Assembly (NCBI GenBank): GCA_013695975.1 | Contig: JACCZL010000999.1 | Span: 1 to 6,598, forward strand | Length of the DNA stretch: 6,598 nucleotides | DNA from: Chloroflexota bacterium | GTDB lineage: Bacteria; Chloroflexota; UBA6077; JACCZL01 | Reading direction: 5' to 3' | Part shown: piece after piece, positions 1 to 5,708 of the stretch | Layout: every line of letters starts with the position of its first letter | Position numbering within the stretch: position 1 is the stretch's first letter | The notes under the pieces: generated by a model | Told to the model about the DNA's origin: nothing | Seen by the model: the letters and a program-made list of their open reading frames with translations, nothing else | The model's database searches: none | Translations under genes and position numbers: made by a program

Positions 1-2
1 TC

Positions 3-104
3 GTCGCGACCCTGATGGCGGGAGCCGGCCTCGCCGCTCGCCGGGTGAGCGCGGCGGTCTGGCGGGCGGCCATGAACGAAGACCCACCCACTGCCAGCGT
101 CTAG
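3..104 (+). CDS. C-terminal end of an unidentified protein (5' truncated)
   Basis: The frame starting at base 3 is open from the window edge to a TAG at 102-104 and gives about 33 residues. The visible part is an Ala/Gly-rich, weakly hydrophobic stretch (LMAGAGLAARRVSAAVW), followed by an Arg-containing segment and a short polar tail, NEDPPTASV. A hydrophobic segment followed by a W-R-x-A pattern and an acidic E-D-P-P end loosely recalls small membrane proteins of the DUF4235 type. That resemblance is from memory and weak. The gene ends 41 bases before folB on the same strand, so the two could be co-transcribed. Only the C-terminus is present and no function can be assigned. Confidence 0.5.
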   Translation, partial: VATLMAGAGLAARRVSAAVWRAAMNEDPPTASV

Positions 105-132
105 TCGCGCCTGGTTTCTGAGCTAGTCGGGC

Positions 133-138
133 AGAGGA
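133..138 (+). promoter_or_regulatory. Ribosome binding site of folB
   Basis: AGAGGA lies 7 bases before the GTG at 146. It is the only good Shine-Dalgarno match in this gap and supports the GTG start of folB over any internal codon. Confidence 0.6.
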
Positions 139-145
139 CGCCGGC

Positions 146-541
146 GTGGACGTGATCCAGCTTGCCGGCATGAGCTTCTATGGCTACCACGGCGTTCGCC
201 ACGAGGAGCGGTCGCTCGGCCAGCGCTTCACCGTCGACCTGCAGCTCGAGCTCGATCTGACGACGGCAGCCCGCGACGACGACCTCGCCACGAGCGTCGA
301 TTACGCAGAGGTCTGGCACTGTGTCCAGGGCGTCGTGGAAGGCCCACCAGCCCGCCTGATCGAGACAGTGGGCGCCCGTATCGTCGAGGCGCTCCTGGAC
401 CGCTTCCAGCGCGTCGAGCGCGTCTCCGTGCGCATCGCCAAGCCCTGGGCCCCGATCCCCGGCGCGCACCTCTCGACGGTCGCTGTCGAGTTGTCCCGCA
501 CCCGGCCGGACCCTCCAGGCGGGGATCCGGGCCAGGGCTGA
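146..541 (+). CDS. folB: Dihydroneopterin aldolase
   Basis: FolB cleaves 7,8-dihydroneopterin to 6-hydroxymethyl-7,8-dihydropterin and glycolaldehyde in cytosolic folate synthesis. The 131-residue product opens with the family signature FYGYHGV (11-17), then HEERSLGQRF (19-28) and a beta strand rich in D/L/E. The residues known to matter in the Staphylococcus aureus enzyme (Glu22, Tyr54, Glu74, Lys100) have clear counterparts here: Glu21, Tyr53 in SVDYAEVW, Glu73 in LIETVGARI, and Lys99 in RIAKPWAPIPG. The family usually runs to about 120 residues; the extra length is a Pro/Gly-rich tail after about residue 117. The GTG start is chosen because AGAGGA sits 7 bases upstream and because the N-terminus then matches the family. 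The dUTPase-like gene begins 6 bases after the stop, suggesting translational coupling. No other folate gene is visible in the window. Confidence 0.95.
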   Translation: MDVIQLAGMSFYGYHGVRHEERSLGQRFTVDLQLELDLTTAARDDDLATSVDYAEVWHCVQGVVEGPPARLIETVGARIVEALLDRFQRVERVSVRIAKPWAPIPGAHLSTVAVELSRTRPDPPGGDPGQG

Positions 542-547
542 CTGGCG

Positions 548-1078
548 ATGACCGTGCCCGACGCGGGCTCCGTCCTCGGGGCGGCGACACTCTGGCAGCG
601 CATCGCGAGCAGCCCACCCCTGGTGGCCGGTGCTCCGGACCTCCAGGCGCAGGTCCAGCCGAACGGGGTCGACCTCACCCTCGAGAGCGTCTGGCGCCTG
701 ACCGACACCGGGCAGATCGGGATCGACGACGCCGAGCGCCAGCTCTCCGGTCGAGTAGCAGTGAGCCCAGACGCCGACGACTACTATCGGCTCGATCCAG
801 GGCCCTACGTGGTGCGGCTGAACGAGCTGGTCAGCTTGCCGAACGACGTGATGGCGTTCGGGCGGCCGCGCTCATCCCTGGCCCGCTGCGGTGTCGCCCT
901 CCACACCGCCGTGTGGGACGCCGGGTACCGCGGCCGCTCCGAGGCCCTCCTCGTCGTCTACAACGCGGCCGGCTTTCGAGTCCGTCGCAACGCCCGCATC
1001 TTGCAGCTCGTGTTTTGCCGCCTCGATCGGCCGACCGAGCCGTACCAGGGCCACTACCAGGAAGAGAACACGGGTTGA
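548..1078 (+). CDS. dUTPase of the dCTP-deaminase fold (dUTP diphosphatase, Dcd-like)
   Basis: This 176-residue protein belongs to the trimeric dCTP deaminase/dUTPase superfamily. Seen in sequence: QPNGVDLTLE (37-46), the nucleotide-binding RPRSSLARCG (106-115), the dUTPase motif-III-like WDAGYRG (123-129) with candidate catalytic Asp124, ILQLVF (151-156), and a C-terminal YQGHYQEEN (166-174) resembling the substrate-closing tail. In true Dcd (for example E. coli) a Glu in a VLEFYN-type segment activates the deaminating water. The matching segment here reads LLVVYN (134-139), so that Glu appears replaced by a hydrophobic residue. This favours dUTP hydrolysis to dUMP and PPi over dCTP deamination. 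A two-residue length difference makes the alignment uncertain, and Glu132 lies nearby. Annotation pipelines may label it dcd. It starts 6 bases after folB and is probably in the same transcript; dUMP feeds folate-dependent thymidylate synthesis. Fold assignment is secure, exact activity less so. Confidence 0.85.
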   Translation: MTVPDAGSVLGAATLWQRIASSPPLVAGAPDLQAQVQPNGVDLTLESVWRLTDTGQIGIDDAERQLSGRVAVSPDADDYYRLDPGPYVVRLNELVSLPNDVMAFGRPRSSLARCGVALHTAVWDAGYRGRSEALLVVYNAAGFRVRRNARILQLVFCRLDRPTEPYQGHYQEENTG

Positions 1079-1126
1079 CGCAGCACTGTAGCAGTACCAG
1101 CTAGCGAGGCACACTCGGCGCAAGGA

Positions 1127-1156
1127 TTGCTAAGCGCCCGGCCCTGGCGCTATGAT
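1127..1156 (+). promoter_or_regulatory. Sigma-70-type promoter for the VanW gene
   Basis: A -35 box TTGCTA (1127-1132, 4 of 6 consensus) is followed after 18 bases by a -10 box TATGAT (1151-1156, 5 of 6). Transcription would begin near 1162-1164, giving a leader of only about 20 bases before the ATG at 1183. It lies in the only clear gap between the folB/dUTPase pair and the VanW gene, and stands out in GC-rich sequence. No extended -10 TG and no operator-like repeat is seen. Confidence 0.6.
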
Positions 1157-1182
1157 GACAGAAGCCCTGGTGTGTGGCTCGG

Positions 1183-3219
1183 ATGATACAGAACAAGCGA
1201 GCCCCCGCGTTCTTCTCCACGCGAGCCTCCGCGATAGAAATCTGGAGCAGGGTGCGCAAGCTCGCGGCAGAGCCTCTCGGAAAAGCGGCGCTCAGCGGGG
1301 CAGCCGCGCTGGCCACCCTGCTCCTCCTCTTCGCCGGGACGATTCTGGCGGTTCAGGCCGCGTACGACGGGCGGATGCTGCCCGGCGTCTATGGACTCGG
1401 GGTTGGGATTGGCGGCCAGACGCCAGTCGAGGCGCGTGCTACGCTCGATCAGCGGGTGGCCGAGATGACGAACCGCTCGATCACCATCGGTCACCAGGAG
1501 CTGCGCTGGACCATTCAGGGCCACCACCTCGGCATCCGGCCGAACGTCGAGCGCGTCCTGGACGAGGCGTATAACCTCGGGCGTCAGGGCAACCTCTTCG
1601 CACGCGGCATGCTGATGTTTGGCTTGGTCGCCAACGGCAGGGCCCAGCAGGTCGACTCGCCCCTCCACGATCCAATCGCGATGGCCCAGTTTATGGACGC
1701 GCTTGCCGTCGCGGTCAACCGACCGGTCGCCGACGCGCGACTCGTCATTCGCCCCGACGGGTCGACCGAGTTCGCCGATGGCGCGAGTGGTCGGGGCCTG
1801 ATCGTCGACCTGACGCGAGGTCGTCTGGAGCGAGCGTTCGAGAGCCCGGGCCTGAGCCACGTCGAGCTCGCTGTCGAAGAGACCCAGCCAGCGGTCACGA
1901 CCGCCGATCTGGCGATCGCCCGGGAGCGGGCGACTGCCCTCTTGAGCACACCACTCGTGCTCACGGCGGACAGCGCCGAGTGGCGGCTGTCGGTCGAACA
2001 GCTCGCCCAGATGGCCGAGGTCACGCCCGCACGCGATGTGCGGCTCAACCGCGACGCCGTGCGGACCTGGGCCTCCAGATTCGCCAGAGAAGTCGACCAG
2101 ACGCCGCAAGACGCTCGCTTCACCTGGTCGAATGGGACCGTATCCCTGCTACGACCCAGCAAGGATGGTCGGCAGCTCGACGTCGACCGGACCGCCGACC
2201 TCGTGGTGGAGCGAGCCTTCGACCCCGAGCGGAGCCTGGAGATCCCGATCGCGATCTCCAGACCTGACGTCTCGCAAGACGACGGACCCAACCTGGGTAT
2301 CAAAGGCTTGATCGAGGTGGCGCGCACCTCCTTCGGGGGCGCATCCCCACCGAAGCAGCACAACATCGCCCTCGCGACGCAGCGCTTGAACGGCGTCGTG
2401 ATCCCACCGGGCAAGCTGTTCTCGTTTAATCGCGAAGTGGGCCCGACCACGCTGGACAACGGCTACAAGCTCGGCTGGGGCATCGCCAATACCGGCGCCA
2501 ACGTCCGGACCGTGCCGGCCGCGGCCGGCGGGATCTGCCAGGTCGCGACGACGCTCTTCCACTCGGTCTTCTGGGCCGGCTACCAGATCGAAGAGCGAAA
2601 CCATCACCTCTACTGGATCCCGAGCTACGCGACCCGCGGCATCGCCGGGCTCGACGCCACTGTCGACGAGGATTTTGAGCTCGACTTTCGTTTCTGGAAC
2701 AACACCGACAGCCATCTCTTGATCCAGAGCTGGACCGAGGGGGCGAGCGTCGTCTTCGGGCTCTATGGCGCCAAGCCGAACTGGACCGTGAAGGTCACGC
2801 CCGGTGAGCGCAGCGACGTCGTCGAGGCCAATCGCGATCAGGTGAACGAGGAGGAGCCGACCCTGCCGCTCGGTCAACGCCTCGCCGTCGAGGGTGCCCA
2901 GGATGGGTTCAAGATCACCACCGCCCGCACAGTTACCCATGGAACCGACGTGCGGACCCTCCGCATCACCAGTTTGTACAAACCTTCGCGCAATGTCGTG
3001 CTGACCGGCACAGGCGGCCGACCGGCCCGACCTCAGCAAGTGGCGACCAATCAGGCAACGCGAGCGGCGGTGCCCCCGCGCACCTCGACGACGACGGCAA
3101 CCCCAGCCCCGACAGCGCCAACGCCGACCCCGAAGCCAGGCGTCGACTCCGCCCGCCAGAACGGCCCAACCAACCCGACTCGGGCCCCTGCCGCCACGCC
3201 GGCCCCCCGACGCTCGTAA
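1183..3219 (+). CDS. Membrane-anchored VanW family protein with G5-like domain
   Basis: A 678-residue envelope protein of the VanW family. Numbering from the ATG: a basic N-terminus, one hydrophobic membrane segment at about 35-57 (ending LLLLFAGTILAV) and a large extracytoplasmic part, so a signal-anchor topology. Residues about 80-145 and 240-345 resemble the repeated peptidoglycan-binding-4 regions often preceding VanW. The VanW core spans about 400-520, with LFSFNREVGPTT, GGICQVATTLFH (Cys452), the NHHLYWIP stretch and GLDATVDEDF. Residues about 540-610 look like a G5-type domain (EEPTLPLGQR to NVVLTGTGG). The last 65 residues are a Pro/Thr/Ala-rich linker-like tail. VanW's biochemical role is unknown; a cell-wall function is inferred from the domains. 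No vanR/S/H/A/X neighbours are present, so a glycopeptide-resistance role is not supported. A GTG at 1174 would add three residues; the ATG is preferred because GGTG (1169-1172) lies 10 bases upstream and the leader is less short. Confidence 0.88.
   Translation: MIQNKRAPAFFSTRASAIEIWSRVRKLAAEPLGKAALSGAAALATLLLLFAGTILAVQAAYDGRMLPGVYGLGVGIGGQTPVEARATLDQRVAEMTNRSITIGHQELRWTIQGHHLGIRPNVERVLDEAYNLGRQGNLFARGMLMFGLVANGRAQQVDSPLHDPIAMAQFMDALAVAVNRPVADARLVIRPDGSTEFADGASGRGLIVDLTRGRLERAFESPGLSHVELAVEETQPAVTTADLAIARERATALLSTPLVLTADSAEWRLSVEQLAQMAEVTPARDVRLNRDAVRTWASRFAREVDQTPQDARFTWSNGTVSLLRPSKDGRQLDVDRTADLVVERAFDPERSLEIPIAISRPDVSQDDGPNLGIKGLIEVARTSFGGASPPKQHNIALATQRLNGVVIPPGKLFSFNREVGPTTLDNGYKLGWGIANTGANVRTVPAAAGGICQVATTLFHSVFWAGYQIEERNHHLYWIPSYATRGIAGLDATVDEDFELDFRFWNNTDSHLLIQSWTEGASVVFGLYGAKPNWTVKVTPGERSDVVEANRDQVNEEEPTLPLGQRLAVEGAQDGFKITTARTVTHGTDVRTLRITSLYKPSRNVVLTGTGGRPARPQQVATNQATRAAVPPRTSTTTATPAPTAPTPTPKPGVDSARQNGPTNPTRAPAATPAPRRS
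2236..2261. repeat. 26-bp imperfect palindrome inside the VanW gene
   Basis: Arms CTGGAGATC (2236-2244) and GATCTCCAG (2253-2261) are perfect reverse complements. The middle contains CGATCG (2246-2251), itself palindromic, so 12 of 13 symmetric base pairs match; only the C2245/C2252 pair fails. The stretch encodes the coding segment around LEIPIAISR and does not interrupt the frame. It could be a DNA-binding dyad, an RNA hairpin, or a coincidence of GATC-containing codons. Confidence 0.5.
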
Positions 3220-3274
3220 GTCCCCGCGCGCGACCTGGCGCCGGCCCCACTTTCGTGACGGTCGTCCCACGGTC

Positions 3275-3280
3275 TATCAT
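3275..3280 (+). promoter_or_regulatory. Candidate -10 box upstream of the molybdenum hydroxylase gene
   Basis: TATCAT matches the -10 consensus at 5 of 6 bases and lies in the 66-base gap after the VanW stop codon. At 16-18 bases upstream there is no good -35 (TTCGTG at best, 2 of 6), so this is weak. If used, transcription would start near 3287, which would leave a leader of about 74 bases before the preferred start at 3361. Confidence 0.25.
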
Positions 3281-3348
3281 CACTAGTGGCCCCAGACAGG
3301 CCAGACGGCGCCGTCCCGAGCCGCTCGGCGGCCGATGACCCCGCCGGT

Positions 3349-3352
3349 GGAG
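3349..3352 (+). promoter_or_regulatory. Ribosome binding site deciding the hydroxylase start
   Basis: GGAG, in the context GGTGGAGTG, sits 8 bases before the GTG at 3361. The longer in-frame GTG at 3286 has no comparable site, so this element favours the shorter protein. Confidence 0.5.
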
Positions 3353-3360
3353 TGAAACTC

Positions 3361-5664
3361 GTGCCAGAGTACGCTGTTATCGGGAATTCTATCCCGCGCA
3401 TCGACGGTGAGGAGAAGATCACCGGTCAGGCGCGGTACACCGCCGATCTCGACCCGCCCGGGTTGTTGCACGCCCGCCTCGTCCTGAGTCCCTACGCCAA
3501 CGCCCGGATCGTCGCGATCGACGCCGAAGAGGCTCGCCGGGTGCCAGGCGTGGTCGCCGTGCTCATCGCGGCCGATCTGCCCCTCGTCGAGCCGGATTCC
3601 CCGTCCCGCAAGCGAGACTTCCTCGCCCGCGAGCTCGCCGTCTATTGCGGCCACCCGGTCGCGGCGGTCCTCGCCGAAACCGCGGCCGCCGCCGAGGACG
3701 CCGTGCCGCTCGTCGACGTCGAGTACGAGCCGAGGGCCGCGGCGCTCGACCTGCTTCAGGCTCTGGAGGCCGAATCGCCCCTGGCCAGGGCCAACGCTCC
3801 GCGCGGCGAAAGTGAAGAGGCCCAGATGCATGCGACGACCTCGGTCGGTGAGGAGGAGGACGAAGAGGAGGATCTGCCGCCGAACGTCTCGAGCAGCCTC
3901 CACTTCAAGCGTGGCGACGTCGAGGCGGGCTTCCGCGAGGCGGACGCGGTCGTCGAGCGGTCCTTCCGGACCTCGATGGTCCATCAAGCCTATATCGAGC
4001 CGCAGGTGTCACTCGCCCAGGTCGACGTGCTGGGCAACCTTACGATCTATACAAGCACTCAGGCCCTCTTCCACACCCGCAAGGAGGTCGCCGAGTCGCT
4101 GGGCATGCCGGATAGTCGCGTCAAGGTCGTCGCGATGACGATCGGCGGCGGCTTCGGGGGCAAGTTTATGCTCCTCGAAGCGCTCGCCGCGGCGCTGGCG
4201 ATCAAGGTGAGGCGTCCGGTCCGCCTCGAGTACACCAGGATGGACGACTTCCTGGCCGCCAACCCCGCTCCGGCCTCGGCGTTCGACGTCAAGCTCGGAG
4301 CCAGGCGCGATGGGACCCTGACCGCCCTCCAGGCCCGGGTCGTCTTCGACACCGGGGCCTATTCCGGCTCGCCGGTCCAGATCGGCTCGCTGCTCCTGGG
4401 TGGCTTCTACGACTTCGAGAGCCTCGACATCCGAGGCTACGAGGTCCTGACCAATAAGACCCCGGTCGGGGCCTACCGCGCGCCGGGCGCGGTCCAGGCC
4501 AGCTTCGTCATCGAGTCGACGATGGACCTGCTCGCGGAGAAGCTGGGCATCGACCGCCTCGAGCTGCGAACCAAGAACGCCGCCGCCGAAGGCTCGTTGC
4601 GACCCAACAATCAACCCTGGCCGAAGATCGGTCTGCGCGACTGCCTCGCCAGGATCGAGGAGCCCTGGCGGCGGCTCCAGGCCGCGAAGCGTCAAGTTGG
4701 TCCGATCCGCCAAGGGGTCGGGCTGGCGATCGGCGGCTGGCCTGGCGGCCTCGAGCCGGCGACCGCGATCTGTCGCCTGAACCATGACGGAACGGTTAGT
4801 GTCGTCCTCGGCTCGGTCGATCTGAGCGGCACCGATACCGGCTTCAAGCTCATCACCGCCGAGGCCTTTGGCGTGCCCAGCGATCAGGTCGAGATCGTTC
4901 ATGGCGACACCGACAACGCGCCGTACGCCGGCGGTAGCGGCGGCAGCAAGATCACCTACACCGTCGGTCTCGCCATTCAGCGCGCCGCGGAGGATGCTCG
5001 CCAGCAGCTCCTGGCGATGGCCTCGCAGCACCTCGAGGCGGCCGTCGATGATCTCGAGCTGGTCGACGGGGAGATCCGCGTGCGCGGCGTCCCAGACCGC
5101 CAGGTGGCGGTGCGGGAGCTGGCCGCCGCCAGCATGGGCTTCGGCGGCAAGTACGAGCCGGTCTACGGACGCGGCTCGTCGGCCCAGACCACCCAGGCGC
5201 CGGGCTTCGCCGCCCACGTCGCCCGAGTCGCCGTCGACACCGAGACCGGCCGTGTCCAGGTGCTCGACTACGTCGCCGCGCAGGACGTTGGGTATGCGAT
5301 CAACCCCGCCGAAGTCGAGGGGCAGATCGTCGGCGGCATCGTCCAGGGCCTGGGCTGGGCGCTCTACGAAAAGATGGCCCACGACGAGGATGGTCAGCTC
5401 ATCACCGCGAGCCTGCTGGACTACGTCGTGCCCTCGGCGATGCAGGCCCCGAACATCGAGACGCTCCTGGTCGAGGTCCCCTCCACCTACGGTCCGTTCG
5501 GCGCCAAAGGCATCGGCGAGCCCCCGGTCATCCCCTGCCCCGGCACCATCGCGAACGCCATCGCCGACGCCATCGGCGTCCATATCTCCGAGATCCCCAT
5601 CCAGCCCCAGGCGATCCTGGCAGCGCTACAAAGCGCAAACGGCCGAAACGGCCCGATGCAGTAG
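3361..5664 (+). CDS. Xanthine dehydrogenase-family molybdopterin-binding (large) subunit
   Basis: The large subunit of a molybdenum hydroxylase (xanthine dehydrogenase/aldehyde oxidase/CoxL family) binds the Mo-pyranopterin cofactor and hydroxylates a substrate with water. Numbered from 3361 (767 residues): an a/b hammerhead domain at about 1-125 starting PEYAVIGNSIPRIDGEEKI; an acidic linker EEEDEEED (164-171); GGGFGGK (262-268); an active-site loop AYRAPG (371-376); GSGGSK (525-530); QDVGYAINPAEVEG (641-654); and GAKGIGEPP (714-722), whose Glu720 matches the catalytic Glu of the family. The loop is neither the CoxL form I AYxCSFR nor the form II AYRGAGR signature, so CO oxidation is unlikely; the substrate is unknown. 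No FeS or FAD subunit flanks it. A GTG at 3286 would add 25 poorly family-like residues; 3361 is chosen for its ribosome site and N-terminal fit. It precedes metH by 44 bases on the same strand. Confidence 0.9.
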   Translation: MPEYAVIGNSIPRIDGEEKITGQARYTADLDPPGLLHARLVLSPYANARIVAIDAEEARRVPGVVAVLIAADLPLVEPDSPSRKRDFLARELAVYCGHPVAAVLAETAAAAEDAVPLVDVEYEPRAAALDLLQALEAESPLARANAPRGESEEAQMHATTSVGEEEDEEEDLPPNVSSSLHFKRGDVEAGFREADAVVERSFRTSMVHQAYIEPQVSLAQVDVLGNLTIYTSTQALFHTRKEVAESLGMPDSRVKVVAMTIGGGFGGKFMLLEALAAALAIKVRRPVRLEYTRMDDFLAANPAPASAFDVKLGARRDGTLTALQARVVFDTGAYSGSPVQIGSLLLGGFYDFESLDIRGYEVLTNKTPVGAYRAPGAVQASFVIESTMDLLAEKLGIDRLELRTKNAAAEGSLRPNNQPWPKIGLRDCLARIEEPWRRLQAAKRQVGPIRQGVGLAIGGWPGGLEPATAICRLNHDGTVSVVLGSVDLSGTDTGFKLITAEAFGVPSDQVEIVHGDTDNAPYAGGSGGSKITYTVGLAIQRAAEDARQQLLAMASQHLEAAVDDLELVDGEIRVRGVPDRQVAVRELAAASMGFGGKYEPVYGRGSSAQTTQAPGFAAHVARVAVDTETGRVQVLDYVAAQDVGYAINPAEVEGQIVGGIVQGLGWALYEKMAHDEDGQLITASLLDYVVPSAMQAPNIETLLVEVPSTYGPFGAKGIGEPPVIPCPGTIANAIADAIGVHISEIPIQPQAILAALQSANGRNGPMQ
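5623..5653 (+). repeat. Two adjacent short hairpins at the 3' end of the hydroxylase gene
   Basis: GCGCT-ACAA-AGCGC (5623-5636) and GGCCG-AAA-CGGCC (5641-5653) are both perfect 5-bp stems with small loops, separated by four bases, within the last codons before the TAG at 5662. There is no T-run after them, so they are not a canonical intrinsic terminator. A second GCGCT at 5679-5683 could pair instead with the AGCGC at 5632-5636. Confidence 0.4.
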
Positions 5665-5693
5665 TGGGTCGGTTCACAGCGCTCCGTGACCGT

Positions 5694-5698
5694 GAGGA
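5694..5698 (+). promoter_or_regulatory. Ribosome binding site of metH
   Basis: GAGGA lies 10 bases before the ATG at 5709. The spacing is slightly long but it is the best match in the 44-base gap. Confidence 0.45.
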
Positions 5699-5708
5699 TC
5701 AGTAGGTG

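Noticed and set aside
1079..1126. Terminator after the dUTPase-like gene
   Set aside because: No GC-rich stem followed by a T-run could be found before the promoter at 1127.
2149..3270. Long open frame on the minus strand opposite the VanW gene (373 codons)
   Set aside because: It is the complement of a strongly supported gene in GC-rich DNA. Its translation is low-complexity Arg/Gly/Val-rich with no recognisable domain.
4009..5583. Very long minus-strand open frame (524 codons) opposite the hydroxylase gene
   Set aside because: The + strand frame has clear family motifs end to end; the antisense frame shows only Asp/Gly/Leu-rich composition expected from codon bias.
5641..5653. Hairpin GGCCG-AAA-CGGCC as a rho-independent terminator
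   Set aside because: No T-tract follows and it lies inside the coding sequence before the stop codon.
3361..5664. Carbon monoxide dehydrogenase CoxL
   Set aside because: The active-site loop is AYRAPG, not AYxCSFR or AYRGAGR, and no coxS or coxM genes flank it.
5665..5708. Cobalamin or SAM riboswitch upstream of metH
   Set aside because: Only 44 bases separate the genes and no conserved riboswitch element is seen; such an aptamer would not fit.
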